64,000 nucleotides of DNA from Collimonas sp. OK412 (GTDB lineage Bacteria; Pseudomonadota; Gammaproteobacteria; Burkholderiales; Burkholderiaceae_D), in the NCBI RefSeq assembly GCF_900112135.1, contig NZ_FOLC01000016.1:1-64000 (forward strand), given 5' to 3'. The notes beneath the pieces were generated by a model. That model saw nothing but the letters and a program-made list of their open reading frames with translations. It ran no database searches and was not told the DNA's origin. Below are positions 46,056 through 55,616 of this stretch, piece by piece; the stretch's first letter is position 1; each line of letters begins with the position of its first letter. A program made the translations under genes and the position numbers.

Positions 46056-46859
46056 TCACACAGTGTCCAGATTTCGGTTAACAACAGGGCGCGGCCATTG
46101 CAGCAGCTGGCCAGCGATGCGGCGGAAATCGATTGCCGCGGCGCTGGTCTGGAATGCTTCCACCACGCTCAACTTGAGTCCCAGCGCGCGCACCAGCTGC
46201 GGGTCTTCCGCGACGCAGCCGGCAGGCTCCAGCGCCAGCCCCAGGTAACGGCTGCCGGCGCCGGCCAGGTTGCCCAGCACGCGCTGCGCCTCCGGCATGC
46301 CGGCCGCCAGGTTGAGCATGATCCGCAGGCGCTGCAGGGCATGCGCGTAATGCAGCTGCTTGATGCAGGCGTAGGCAGCCGTGATGGAAGCCGCCTGCGG
46401 CCGCAGCAGCACCACCACATCGTCGGCCTGCGCCGCCAGCGGCGACAAGGCGCCGTCGCGGTCCAGGCCGGCGTCGACCAGGATCACCTGCCCCTGGAAC
46501 AGATTGCGCACCTCAGCCACGGCAGGGGCATCGCCCTGGCGCACCGCCAGCAGCAGCGCGCCGCACGCCAGGCGCGACGCCGCGGTTGACAGCGGCAGGC
46601 CGCCGGCGACATCGGACCAGCTGCACGCCGCGGCGCCGGCCCACATCGCCGTTGCCGACCGTGCGCCGCTCTGCTCGTCCAGCAGCAGCACTTCTTTTCC
46701 TTGCTGCACCAGGGCCGCGGCCAGGTTCAAGGCGACGCTGGTGACGCCTATCCTTGGACTGCTGCCGACCAGCGCGATGACGCGCGCCGCCTGCGTGCCC
46801 GAATGCTGCGCCATCAGGTTGCGCAAACCATCGGCCTGATCGCTGACTACTTTGCTCAC
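46056..46859 (-). CDS. flhG: FlhG/FleN-type MinD-like protein with altered P-loop
   Basis: 267 residues from a GTG preceded by GAGGGG at 6 bases; a longer frame would overlap flhF. Order next to flhF and fliA, and the MinD-like fold (R-V-I-A-L-V-G-S-S-P near residue 27, N-L-A-A-A-L-V-Q-Q-G-K-E-V-L-L-L-D, then V-I-L-V-D-A-G-L-D) identify FlhG. The P-loop is odd: positions 32-40 read GSSPRIGVT, so the conserved Walker A Lys is Val and the leading Lys of the MinD signature is absent. ATP binding may be lost. FlhG normally limits the number of flagella. Confidence 0.85.
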   Translation of the reverse strand: MSKVVSDQADGLRNLMAQHSGTQAARVIALVGSSPRIGVTSVALNLAAALVQQGKEVLLLDEQSGARSATAMWAGAAACSWSDVAGGLPLSTAASRLACGALLLAVRQGDAPAVAEVRNLFQGQVILVDAGLDRDGALSPLAAQADDVVVLLRPQAASITAAYACIKQLHYAHALQRLRIMLNLAAGMPEAQRVLGNLAGAGSRYLGLALEPAGCVAEDPQLVRALGLKLSVVEAFQTSAAAIDFRRIAGQLLQWPRPVVNRNLDTV

Positions 46860-46869
46860 AGACGTCCCC

Positions 46870-49290
46870 TCATCCGGGCAGCGCCGCAGTGCCCGGCGCC
46901 GGCGCCAGGCCGGGAACGCTATCGGCATCCAGCGCCAGCGCATCCAGCAGGGCGATCAGCTTGCCGAAGCCTTCAAACAGCGCTGCCGCGGAAGTGGCGC
47001 TGGCCGCGCCGGCACGGATCCGATGACCGGCCAGCTGCGCCAGCAGCGTGCGAGCGGCGCCGGCCCAGCTGTCGCGGTTGTGCGCCAGGCGCCAGACGGT
47101 GGTGCTGACTTGTGCAGCGACCAGCAGGCGCTTTTGCATCCGGCTGTCACCCGGCTCGGTGCAGGCATCGAGCTGCTGGACCGCTTTCTTGAGCAGCTTG
47201 TAGTAAGGATCGGCGGCTTGTTTCCAGCAGGCCCACGCGGCAAGCTGCGACGCCGTCGCCGATGGCGCAAGATTGGCCAGCAGGTACCAGCCGGCCAGCA
47301 ATTTTCCGCTGTGCGGATCGACGATGCGCACGGCCACGCAACGCAAATTGAATGCGCCCGCATCGTGCCGTTTATCGCCGGGCAAGGCGACTGTCGTCTC
47401 CGCCAGCATCTGTTGCGCCGGCTTGCCCTTGTAGAGCATCGCCTGGGGTGCATCGAACACCAGCCGCGCCGCCAGCTTCGCCAACGATGTCCTGCCTGCG
47501 CCATCCAGCACGCAAGTAGTGCCGCGCGCACGGGCCAGCCATGACATGCCTTCAGCCTGCCAGGATTCGATCAAGCCTGGCGCCGGCATTTTGTCGAGCA
47601 GGTGCACCACCGGCTTGCCGAAATCCTGGCCATGCACCCACGCCAGCTGGCGCAGCGCCGGCGTGGCTACAGCGCCGTTTGCCGCGGCGGCAAACACGGT
47701 GGACAGCAATTGATGCGGCGCCGCCAGCGGCATGCCGTCGCGATCCGACAGCAGCACGCTGGATTGCAAGGCATAGGCGTCGCCGCTGCGGCTGGCGGCC
47801 AGCTCGGTCTTGCCGCTGATTGCCAGCACATGGCTGTTGCAAGCAACGCCGATTTCCGTTTTCGCATGCGCCAGCAGCTTGTGAACCACCGCCTGGCTGC
47901 CGGTGCTGTCGTCCGCCAGGTCGCGCCATAACCGGCTGCTGGTCTCGAAGCCGATCCCGCCGCCGGCCAGCGCAGCGGCGTTGGCCGCCAGCTCTTCGGC
48001 GTCCTGCGCCAGCACCCGGATCAGTTGCCGGCATTGGCCGCGCAAGCGTTCGGTAGCGGCAGACGCGGCCGCCAGTTCGGCGTCGTTGTTCAATGCTGCC
48101 GGCAGCTCGCCCAGGTCAGCTTCGCCCGGGACAAACAAGGCGCTGCGGCTGGCGCTCTGGAACACGCTGTCGACCAGTTGCGAACGCTCGGCCAGCATCA
48201 GGTTTTCCGGCACTTTCTGGCCGCAAGAAACGTAGTGCACCGGCAGCCGGTGGCGGATCACGGTGTCCAGCAATGCGCCGGGATGGGTGGCTTCGTCGGT
48301 CTTGGTGAAGATGCAGCCCGCCAGCTGGTTGCCGCCGGCGCTGTCCTTGTAGGCATGCACCACCTCATTCAGGGTGTCGCCGTGGCTGGCGGCGTTCAGC
48401 AGCAGCAAGCGCTTGACCGGGCGGCCGGCGCCGCACAGCATGGCGACCTGCTCGGAGACGCTGCGGTCGCGCTGGCTCTTGCCGACCGTATCGATCAGGA
48501 CCATGTGCTTGTCGCGCAAATCCTCCAGCACCAGCCGCAGGTCGGCGGCGTCTTTCACCGCATGCACCGATACCCCCAGGATCTTGCCGTAGATGCGCAA
48601 CTGCTCGAATGCGCCGATGCGGTAGCTGTCGGTAGTCAGCAGCGCCAGCTTGTCGGCGCCGAAGCGCATCACGCAGCGCGCCGCCAGCTTGGCGGTGGTG
48701 GTGGTCTTGCCGACCCCGGTCGGGCCCATCAAGGCATAGACGCCGCCGCCATCCATCAGCGCATCTTCGTTTTCCATCAACGGCAGGTTGCGCGCCAGTT
48801 CGGCCTTGACCCATGCCATGCCGGAGGCAAAATTCTGGCCGGTCGGCAGGTGGTCCAGCATCGCTTTCGCCAGGCTGGCGCTGAAGCCGGCGCCCAGCAA
48901 GGTGCGCAGCAGATGGCCGCGCACCGGGTCGCGGCGCTGCTTGTCGTTCCACACCAGGCCGGCCAGCTGCTCCTCGATCATGCCGCGCATCGAATGGATT
49001 TCGCTGATAACGCTACCGTTGCTGTCCGTGCCGGATGGCGCGGCGGCGCTTGTAGCTGGCTGTATGACCACTGGTGCTGCCACCGTCGCCGGTACGGCAA
49101 CCACAGGAGCCAGGGTTGGTGCCGGCGCCGGCCGCGCATCGCCCGCGGTTTCCAGCATGGCGACGATTTCGGCGCCGGCGGCGGTCGCCCGGCTGGAAAC
49201 GATGATGGCGTCCGGCCCCAGCTGTTCGCGCACCAGGCGCAGCGCTTCGCGGCTGGACGGGGCGACGATGGTGACGCTGTCAGTGTGCAT
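46870..49290 (-). CDS. flhF: FlhF GTPase fused to a transposase-like C-terminal domain
   Basis: 806 residues from ATG 49290 (AAGG 7 bases upstream); a TTG two codons earlier with GGAGG is an alternative. Residues about 1-395 are FlhF: a basic N-terminus, a Pro/Ala linker, the N domain and an SRP-type GTPase with P-loop G-P-T-G-V-G-K-T (189-196), D-T-V-G (267-270) and T-K-T-D (329-332). The usual protein ends here. The remaining 410 residues read through in frame. By eye they follow a Tn5/IS4-type transposase: V-L-A-I-S-G-K-T-E-L (about 488-497), Q-S-S-V-L-L-S-D-R-D-G-M-P-L (509-522), V-V-H-L-L-D-K-M (561-568), G-W-Y-L-L-A-N-L (667-674) and Y-Y-K-L-L-K-K (696-702). Positions of the catalytic residues are changed, so it should be inactive. 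Confidence 0.9.
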   Translation of the reverse strand: MHTDSVTIVAPSSREALRLVREQLGPDAIIVSSRATAAGAEIVAMLETAGDARPAPAPTLAPVVAVPATVAAPVVIQPATSAAAPSGTDSNGSVISEIHSMRGMIEEQLAGLVWNDKQRRDPVRGHLLRTLLGAGFSASLAKAMLDHLPTGQNFASGMAWVKAELARNLPLMENEDALMDGGGVYALMGPTGVGKTTTTAKLAARCVMRFGADKLALLTTDSYRIGAFEQLRIYGKILGVSVHAVKDAADLRLVLEDLRDKHMVLIDTVGKSQRDRSVSEQVAMLCGAGRPVKRLLLLNAASHGDTLNEVVHAYKDSAGGNQLAGCIFTKTDEATHPGALLDTVIRHRLPVHYVSCGQKVPENLMLAERSQLVDSVFQSASRSALFVPGEADLGELPAALNNDAELAAASAATERLRGQCRQLIRVLAQDAEELAANAAALAGGGIGFETSSRLWRDLADDSTGSQAVVHKLLAHAKTEIGVACNSHVLAISGKTELAASRSGDAYALQSSVLLSDRDGMPLAAPHQLLSTVFAAAANGAVATPALRQLAWVHGQDFGKPVVHLLDKMPAPGLIESWQAEGMSWLARARGTTCVLDGAGRTSLAKLAARLVFDAPQAMLYKGKPAQQMLAETTVALPGDKRHDAGAFNLRCVAVRIVDPHSGKLLAGWYLLANLAPSATASQLAAWACWKQAADPYYKLLKKAVQQLDACTEPGDSRMQKRLLVAAQVSTTVWRLAHNRDSWAGAARTLLAQLAGHRIRAGAASATSAAALFEGFGKLIALLDALALDADSVPGLAPAPGTAALPG

Positions 49291-49292
49291 GT

Positions 49293-51398
49293 TCAAGCCT
49301 TGCCTCCGATAGTGGCGGTTACTTTGATGGTGCGGGTATCAGGAATTTCAGCGTGCGACAGCACCTTGAGCTGCGGCAGGCTGCGGCGCAGGAAGCGCGC
49401 CAGCAAGACCCGCAGCGGATGCTGCACCACCAGCACCGGCGACAGGCCGAACTGTTCCTGGCGCGCGATCGCGGCCTGGGTCTGCGCCAGCAGGCTGTCG
49501 GCCAGCCCCGGCTCGAGCCCGCTGCCGTTGCTCAATGCCTGCAGCAGGACGCGGTCGAGCGAGCCGTCGAGGCCGATCACCTGCAGTTCGCCGTTGCCGG
49601 GGAACAGCTGCTGGGTGATCGCCCGGCCCAGCGCCAGCCGCACCAGCGATGTCAGTTCGGTGGCGTCGCTGACCGTGCCTCCGTGCTCCAGCAGGACGTC
49701 GAGGATGGTGCGCATGTCGCGTATCGATACGCTTTCGTCCAGCAGGTTTTGCAATATTTTCTGCAGCGTCGTCAGCGACAGCAGCTTGGGCACCAGGTCT
49801 TCGATCAGTTTCGGCGCGTCCTTGGCGACCCGGTCCAGCAGCTGCTGCACTTCCTGCCGTCCCAGCAGTTCCGCCGAATGGGCATGGATCAGGTGGTTCA
49901 GGTGGGTGGCGATCACGGTGCTGGCGTCGACCACGGTGTAACCGTAGATCTGCGCCTGTTCCCGCATGTGGCTTTCGATCCAGACCGCCGGCAGGCCGAA
50001 CGCCGGATCGGCCGTCTGCACGCCGGGCAAGGTGGCGCTGACCTGCCCCGGATTGATCGCCATCCATTGGCCAGGCCAGGCTTCGCCATTGGCGATCTCG
50101 ACGCCTTTGAGCGTGATCACATAGGAATTCGGCTTGAGTTCCAGGTTGTCGCGGATGTGCACTACCGGCACCAGGAAGCCGATGTCCTGCGCGAACTTCT
50201 TGCGGATGCTCTTGATGCGGCCCAGCAGTTCGCCGTTCTGGCTGCGGTCGACCAGGGAAATCAGGCGGTAGCCGACTTCCAGTCCGAGCGGATCGACCAG
50301 CGCCACGTCGTCCCAGCTGGCGTCCGCCGGCTCGGCAGCTGCCGCGGACGGCGGCGGCGCCTTGGCGGCATATTCCACCGCCGCGTTTTTCTGCAGCAGG
50401 CGCCGGCCGAGATATACCAGGCCGCCGGCAATGATCAGGAACGCCACATGCGGCATGCCCGGCACCAGCCCCATCAGGCCGATGATGCCGGCGGTCAGGA
50501 ACAGCACCTGCGGATTGGAGAACAGCTGCCCCATCAGCTGCTGGCCAACATCTTCATCGGTCGTCACGCGCGAGACGATGACGCCGGCGGCGGTAGAAAT
50601 CACCAGCGCCGGAATCTGCGCCACCAGGCCGTCGCCGATGGTCAGCAAGGTGTAGTTCTTGGCCGCCACCGAAATATCCAGGCCATGCTGGGCGACGCCG
50701 ACGATCAGGCCGCCGACCACATTGATCACCATGATCAGCAAGCCGGCCACCGCATCGCCGCGCACGAACTTGCTGGCGCCGTCCATGGAGCCGTAGAAAT
50801 CCGCTTCCTGCGCGACCTCGGCGCGGCGCTTGCGCGCTACGTCCTCACCGATCAGGCCGGCGTTGAGGTCGGCGTCGATCGCCATCTGCTTGCCAGGCAT
50901 CGCATCCAGCGTGAAGCGCGCGCCGACTTCAGCAATCCGCCCCGCGCCCTTGGTGATGACCATGAAGTTGATCACCACCAGGATCACGAACACCACGATG
51001 CCGACGGCGAAATTGCCGCCCACCAGGAAATGGCCGAAGGCTTCGATCACCTTGCCGGCGGCGTCCGGCCCGGTATGGCCCTCCAGCAGCACCACACGGG
51101 TGGAAGCGACGTTGAGCGACAGGCGCAGCAAGGTCGAAAACAGCAACACCGCCGGAAAGGCGGCGAAATCCAGCGCTTTCATGGTGTACATGCTGACCAG
51201 CAGCACCATCACCGACAGCGCGATATTGAAGGTGAACAGCAAGTCGAGCAGGAACGGCGGCAGGGGCAGGATCATCATGCCCAGGATCATGACGATCAGC
51301 ACCGGACCGGCCATGCCCTTGACGCTGTTGCCGGCCAATATGGCGGCCCCCAGGCGGGGCAAGGAACTGAATGAAAAAGCTGGGCCTGCTGGCTTCAT
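49293..51398 (-). CDS. flhA: Flagellar export gate protein FlhA
   Basis: 701 residues. Eight membrane helices in the first 320 residues, with the family's FHIPEP-region features (D-A-M-P-G-K-Q-M-A-I-D-A-D-L-N-A-G-L-I and E-A-D-F-Y-G-S-M-D-G-A-S-K-F-V-R-G-D-A), followed by the cytoplasmic nonameric domain of about 360 residues. FlhA is the main export-gate component that sorts chaperone-substrate complexes. It overlaps flhB by 4 bases and its stop overlaps the flhF start region. Confidence 0.98.
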   Translation of the reverse strand: MKPAGPAFSFSSLPRLGAAILAGNSVKGMAGPVLIVMILGMMILPLPPFLLDLLFTFNIALSVMVLLVSMYTMKALDFAAFPAVLLFSTLLRLSLNVASTRVVLLEGHTGPDAAGKVIEAFGHFLVGGNFAVGIVVFVILVVINFMVITKGAGRIAEVGARFTLDAMPGKQMAIDADLNAGLIGEDVARKRRAEVAQEADFYGSMDGASKFVRGDAVAGLLIMVINVVGGLIVGVAQHGLDISVAAKNYTLLTIGDGLVAQIPALVISTAAGVIVSRVTTDEDVGQQLMGQLFSNPQVLFLTAGIIGLMGLVPGMPHVAFLIIAGGLVYLGRRLLQKNAAVEYAAKAPPPSAAAAEPADASWDDVALVDPLGLEVGYRLISLVDRSQNGELLGRIKSIRKKFAQDIGFLVPVVHIRDNLELKPNSYVITLKGVEIANGEAWPGQWMAINPGQVSATLPGVQTADPAFGLPAVWIESHMREQAQIYGYTVVDASTVIATHLNHLIHAHSAELLGRQEVQQLLDRVAKDAPKLIEDLVPKLLSLTTLQKILQNLLDESVSIRDMRTILDVLLEHGGTVSDATELTSLVRLALGRAITQQLFPGNGELQVIGLDGSLDRVLLQALSNGSGLEPGLADSLLAQTQAAIARQEQFGLSPVLVVQHPLRVLLARFLRRSLPQLKVLSHAEIPDTRTIKVTATIGGKA

Positions 51399-52537
51399 GC
51401 CGGGCTTCCTAAAGTGTCGAGTGAATCGGGAACCGGCAGGTCGGCCGGTGTGCGTGGCGCGATGCCGCCCTCGCTGCGCCAGCGCTGCAGCTGGTAAACC
51501 CAGGCCAGCACTTCAGCCACCGCGGTGTACAGCGCCGCCGGGATTTCTTCGCCCAGGTTGGTATGGCGATACAGCGCCCGGGTCAGGGGCGGTGCTTCCA
51601 GCATGGGAATCTTGTGTTCGGCGCCGATGGCGCGGATGCGCAGCGCTACCAGGTCGGTGCCCTTGGCAACCACCCGGGGCGCGCGCATTTCCTTGTCGCT
51701 GTATTTGAGCGCGACCGCAAAGTGGGTCGGGTTGGTGACCACCACGTCGGCGGTCGCCACCTCGGCCATCATGCGCCGCCGCGCCATCTGTTGCTGCTGG
51801 CGCCGGATCTGCCCCTTGACGTGCGGATCGCCTTCGCTTTCCTTGTGTTCCTGCTTCAGCTCTTCGCGCGTCATGCGCAGCTTGCGGTAATAACTCCACA
51901 GCTGGTAGGGCACGTCGATGGCTGCCACCAGCAGCAGCGAAGCAATGATCAGGCCGCAGCAATTGGCCACCAGCCGTACCGTATGCGCCAATGCGCCGTG
52001 CACCGGTTCGCTCAGCAAGCCCAGCAGCGTGTCCAGATTGCGCGACATGACCCAGTAGGCGATGCCGCCCACCAGTACCGATTTGGTGCATGCCTTGAAC
52101 AGTTCCGCCAGCGACTGGCTGGAAAAGATGCGAGCAATACCGGCCATTGGATTGAGCTTGGAGAATTTGGGCGCCAGCGCATCCGGCGCAAACAGCCAGC
52201 CGCCCAGCATCAGCGGCGCCGCCAGGGCCGCCAGCGCCAGCATGGCCAGCAACGGCAGCAAAGCCTGCAGCGCTTCCTGCCCGGCAGCAGCGGCCTGGGT
52301 CAGCATATAGGAGGTATCGAAGCCGGCGGCGCGCTTGAATTGCATGCCCTGCCGCAAGGCATGGCCGATATGCTCCGCCATCGGCACGGCCGTCAGCCAC
52401 AAGCCGCCTATGCCGGTGCTCAGCATGACAAACGTGCTCAGCTCGCGCGAACGGGCAACCTGGCCTTCTTCGCGCGCCTTTTCCAGGCGCCGGGGAGAAC
52501 CGGGTTCCGTCTTTTCGAGATCGCTTTCTTCCGCCAT
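51395..52537 (-). CDS. flhB: Flagellar export switch protein FlhB
   Basis: 380 residues. Four membrane helices (within about 30-215), a connecting helix, and the cytoplasmic switch domain with the autocleavage motif N-P-T-H in V-V-T-N-P-T-H-F-A-V-A-L-K-Y. FlhB changes specificity from rod/hook to filament proteins when FliK signals. It is the first gene of the flhB-flhA-flhF-flhG-fliA-flhE run, all minus strand with short overlaps or gaps. Confidence 0.98.
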   Translation of the reverse strand: MAEESDLEKTEPGSPRRLEKAREEGQVARSRELSTFVMLSTGIGGLWLTAVPMAEHIGHALRQGMQFKRAAGFDTSYMLTQAAAAGQEALQALLPLLAMLALAALAAPLMLGGWLFAPDALAPKFSKLNPMAGIARIFSSQSLAELFKACTKSVLVGGIAYWVMSRNLDTLLGLLSEPVHGALAHTVRLVANCCGLIIASLLLVAAIDVPYQLWSYYRKLRMTREELKQEHKESEGDPHVKGQIRRQQQQMARRRMMAEVATADVVVTNPTHFAVALKYSDKEMRAPRVVAKGTDLVALRIRAIGAEHKIPMLEAPPLTRALYRHTNLGEEIPAALYTAVAEVLAWVYQLQRWRSEGGIAPRTPADLPVPDSLDTLGSPA

Positions 52538-52654
52538 GCATGCTCCGAACCAGAAGGGACGAACAGCGCCCTATCAATATCGATTATTGATGCAAGGGCG
52601 CAGATGCAATCGGGCAAACAAGGCGGGGATAGCGGTGCTGCTCAGGCAATCGCT

Positions 52655-52696
52655 GCGGCCGGGGCGTGTTCACCGCCGCCCTGGCCGCTTTTGTTT
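52655..52696 (+). terminator. GC-rich hairpin with T-run between cheZ and flhB
   Basis: Arms GCGGCCGGGGCG and CGCCCTGGCCGC (11 of 12 paired) with a 10-base loop, followed on the plus strand by TTTTGTTT. This has the form of a rho-independent terminator for plus-strand transcripts, although the neighbouring genes are on the minus strand. On that strand the hairpin remains but lacks the T-run. Confidence 0.4.
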
Positions 52697-52727
52697 CAGG
52701 CGTGATGCGGATTCGCCATGATCCGGG

Positions 52728-53369
52728 TCAGAAGCCCAGGCTCGACAGCAGGTCGTCGACCTGCTCCTGGTCGGATACCGCATCGGGATTTTCATCCGCG
52801 TTCATTTGCGGACCGTTCAACAGGCCGTTGCCTTCACTGCGTTTTTCCAGCGGCGTGTTGTCGATCAGCACCTGCAGCAGCTGTTTTTCCATTTCCTGCA
52901 CGACTTCCATCATTTTCTTGATGACCTGGCCGGTCAGGTCCTGGAAGTCCTGCGCCATCATGATTTCCATCAGCTGCGCATTGATGGCCGAAGCCTGCTG
53001 CGGCACGTCTTTCAGGTAATTGCGGGTATCCAGCACCAGCACCCGGGCATCGTCCAGCTCGACCGGGCTGACAAACCATTCATCCCAGCGCTGGCTGAGC
53101 GTCTTGGCTTGCTTGCTGAGTTTTTCCTGGATCGGCTGGGCGACGTCGATCGCGTTCAAGGCCCGTTCGGCGGCGCGCTCTGTCATCGCCGCCACGTAGT
53201 TCAGGCGATCGCGGGCATCCGGGATCGCCTGCGCCGCCTTGGCGATTTCCTGGTCCAGGCCGAGTTCGCGCATGCTTTCGCGCAGCAGGCGCGTCAGGTG
53301 GCCGATGCGGTTGACCAGCTGCTCGGCGGAGTCGCCGGCGGCCGGCATCTGTAAGGCGTGCAGGCTCAT
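52728..53369 (-). CDS. cheZ: CheY-phosphate phosphatase CheZ
   Basis: 213 residues from the ATG one base after the cheY stop; a longer frame upstream lies in cheY. The catalytic region is exact: [16 protein letters not shown] (Asp and Gln of the active site). The C-terminal D-D-L-L-S-S-L-G-F peptide is the CheY-binding tail. CheZ turns off the run/tumble signal. It is cotranslated with cheY. Confidence 0.96.
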   Translation of the reverse strand: MSLHALQMPAAGDSAEQLVNRIGHLTRLLRESMRELGLDQEIAKAAQAIPDARDRLNYVAAMTERAAERALNAIDVAQPIQEKLSKQAKTLSQRWDEWFVSPVELDDARVLVLDTRNYLKDVPQQASAINAQLMEIMMAQDFQDLTGQVIKKMMEVVQEMEKQLLQVLIDNTPLEKRSEGNGLLNGPQMNADENPDAVSDQEQVDDLLSSLGF

Positions 53370-53370
53370 A

Positions 53371-53769
53371 TCAAGCACTCTCTTTCGCAATTTTCTCGAA
53401 TATCTTGGTGATCTTTTCCTCCAGCGTGGCCGCGGTAAAAGGCTTGACCACATAGCCGTTGGCGCCGGCCTGGGCGGCGGCGATGATGTTTTCCTTCTTG
53501 GCTTCGGCCGTCACCATCAGCACCGGCAGCCTGGACAGGGCCGGATCGGCGCGTATCGATTGCAGCATGGTCAAGCCATCCATGTTCGGCATGTTCCAGT
53601 CGGACACGACAAACCCGAAATTGCCGTCCTTTAGCTTAGCCAGTCCTGCCGCGCCGTCCTCGGCTTCGTCGACATTGACGAAATCGAGTTCTTTCAACAG
53701 GTTCCTTACAATCCGCCGCATGGTAGGAAAATCGTCCACCACCAGAATTTTGATACTTTTATCAACCAT
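53371..53769 (-). CDS. cheY: Chemotaxis response regulator CheY
   Basis: 132 residues, one receiver domain: [10 protein letters not shown] (acidic pair), phospho-acceptor Asp in [13 protein letters not shown], the Thr in M-V-T-A-E-A-K and Lys in V-V-K-P-F-T-A. These follow the canonical motor-binding CheY, and it is coupled to cheZ. It differs from the CheY-like gene by cheA at 3804-4175. Confidence 0.96.
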   Translation of the reverse strand: MVDKSIKILVVDDFPTMRRIVRNLLKELDFVNVDEAEDGAAGLAKLKDGNFGFVVSDWNMPNMDGLTMLQSIRADPALSRLPVLMVTAEAKKENIIAAAQAGANGYVVKPFTAATLEEKITKIFEKIAKESA

Positions 53770-53883
53770 GATTACTCCACACTAAAAATAGGACCTGGCA
53801 CGCATGCCCGCATTCCTGACGCCATGCCTGTATAACGTCACAAATGTAAAAAAACACAGGGCGGATATTGTTCACACCGTTTT

Positions 53884-54963
53884 TTACACCCGGTTCGAGC
53901 GTTCGCCGTACGACATCAGGCGCGCCATCAGGCGTGCGCTCATTTCCGCTATGCCGGCTACCTCGTTGGCCGCCCCCATGGCGATCGCTTCGCGCGGCAT
54001 GCCGAACACCACGCAGCTGGCTTCGTCTTGCGCCAGGGTGTAAGCGCCAGCCTGGCGCAAGCGCAGCAAACCGGCCGCGCCGTCCCGTCCCATGCCGGTC
54101 AGGATCACGCCGATGGCGTTCTTGCCGGCATGCTGGGCGACCGAATCGAACAGCACGTCGATCGAAGGCCGATGGCGGTTGACCGGATCTTCCTGGTCCA
54201 GGTGGGCGACATAGTTGGCGCCGCTGCGCGCCAGCGACAGATGGAAACCGCCGGGCGCGATATAAGCATGGCCCGGCAATACCCGCTCGCCGTGCTCCGC
54301 TTCCTTGACGGTGATGCGGCACAAGCCGTCCAGGCGCTGCGCGAACGACCGGGTAAAGCCGGGCGGCATGTGTTGCGCGATCATGATGCCCGGGCAATCC
54401 GGCGGCAGCGGCTGCAATACTTCCCGGATCGCTTCGGTGCCGCCGGTGGAAGCGCCGATGATGATCAGTTTTTCAGTACTCAGCAAAGGACTGCGCAGCA
54501 GCGGCGCCTGTCCCGCTGCCGCCGCATCGGCCGCGGGCCGGCGCGCCGATTGCAGGCGGGCGCGGGCGGCGGCGCGGATCTTGTCGGCGATCAGGTCGGT
54601 ATATTCCAGCAAGCCTTCGCGTATGCCGAGGCGCGGCTTGGTGACGAAATCGACCGCCCCCAGCTCCAGCGCGCGCAGCGTGATTTCGGAACCGCGCTCC
54701 GTCAGCGAAGACACCATCAGCACCGGCATCGGCCGCAGGCGCATCAGCTTTTCCAGGAAATCCAGTCCATCCATGCGCGGCATTTCGACATCCAGCGTCA
54801 ATACGTCGGGATTGAGCTGCTTGATCAGGTCGCGCGCCACCAGCGGATCGGGCGCCGTCGCCACCACGGTCATGTCCGGCTGGCTATTGATGATTTCGGT
54901 CATCAAGCTGCGTATCAGCGCCGAATCGTCCACACACAATACTTTGATTTTTTTATCGCTCAC
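53884..54963 (-). CDS. cheB: Chemoreceptor methylesterase/deamidase CheB
   Basis: 359 residues. Receiver domain at 1-125 (acceptor Asp58, Lys109) and a CheB methylesterase domain with the catalytic Ser172 in G-A-S-T-G-G, His198 in Q-H-M-P-P-G-F and Asp in G-M-G-R-D-G. The start is GTG, with GGAGG 6 bases upstream, overlapping the cheD stop. CheB removes receptor methyl groups during adaptation. Confidence 0.97.
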   Translation of the reverse strand: MSDKKIKVLCVDDSALIRSLMTEIINSQPDMTVVATAPDPLVARDLIKQLNPDVLTLDVEMPRMDGLDFLEKLMRLRPMPVLMVSSLTERGSEITLRALELGAVDFVTKPRLGIREGLLEYTDLIADKIRAAARARLQSARRPAADAAAAGQAPLLRSPLLSTEKLIIIGASTGGTEAIREVLQPLPPDCPGIMIAQHMPPGFTRSFAQRLDGLCRITVKEAEHGERVLPGHAYIAPGGFHLSLARSGANYVAHLDQEDPVNRHRPSIDVLFDSVAQHAGKNAIGVILTGMGRDGAAGLLRLRQAGAYTLAQDEASCVVFGMPREAIAMGAANEVAGIAEMSARLMARLMSYGERSNRV

Positions 54964-55616
54964 GCGCTGCCTCCACCTTGTTTTACGGCTTTCTTGCCGA
55001 CTGCCGTATTGAATAATTCCACCTTGCTGCGCACCGGCTGCTGCGCCAGCGTCTGCACCAGTTTCTGTTCGTCGCGCTGGACCTGTTCGGCTTCGTTGAT
55101 GCGGTGCAGCCTGCGCACCATGACCTTGCCGCTCCTCGGGAAATAGCTGATCCGGCGCGGCAGGTTGCCGCGCAAGTCTTGCGCCGCCACCCGTACCTGT
55201 TCCATCTGCAGGTAACGCAATACAAAATCGGCATTGCGGTCGCCGATGTTGAGCATCGTCATGTTCGCCAGCACCGCGCCGCCGCCAAACACCTTGGCCT
55301 CCAGCCGTTCGCGGCGCGCGCCCGCCTTGAGCAGTTCGTTGAGCAGCATCTCCATGGCGTAAGCGCCGTAGCGCATGGAGGCAGACGCGCTGTTGCCGGA
55401 GTTGCCGTCATCGGGCAGCATGAAGTGATTCATGCCGCCGACTCCTGCCGTGCTGTCGCGCACGCAGGCCGCCACGCAAGAACCGAGCACGGTGCTGAGC
55501 ACCATGTCGTCGGGCGTGACGTAGTATTCGTTGGGCAGCAGCTTGACCGCCGCGCTGTCGAACTCGCGGTCAAAATAATGATGGGTCGCCACCGACTCTT
55601 CCGCCGCTGAAATCAT
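54960..55616 (-). CDS. cheD: Chemoreceptor glutamine deamidase CheD
   Basis: 218 residues, with [11 protein letters not shown] (catalytic Cys), G-G-M-N-H-F-M-L-P (catalytic His) and K-V-F-G-G-G-A. It extends about 40 residues past the typical C-terminus. CheD deamidates receptor glutamines and can assist CheC-type phosphatases. It overlaps cheB and cheR, so the three are translationally coupled. Confidence 0.95.
   Translation of the reverse strand: MISAAEESVATHHYFDREFDSAAVKLLPNEYYVTPDDMVLSTVLGSCVAACVRDSTAGVGGMNHFMLPDDGNSGNSASASMRYGAYAMEMLLNELLKAGARRERLEAKVFGGGAVLANMTMLNIGDRNADFVLRYLQMEQVRVAAQDLRGNLPRRISYFPRSGKVMVRRLHRINEAEQVQRDEQKLVQTLAQQPVRSKVELFNTAVGKKAVKQGGGSA

Noticed and set aside
49353-51374. 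A 670-codon plus-strand open frame opposite flhA.
   Set aside because: Shadow of flhA with Gln/His/Arg-rich composition and no recognisable domain.
53831-53860. Possible sigma-28 promoter before cheY.
   Set aside because: Only 5 of 8 at the -10 box and no acceptable -35 at 11 bases.
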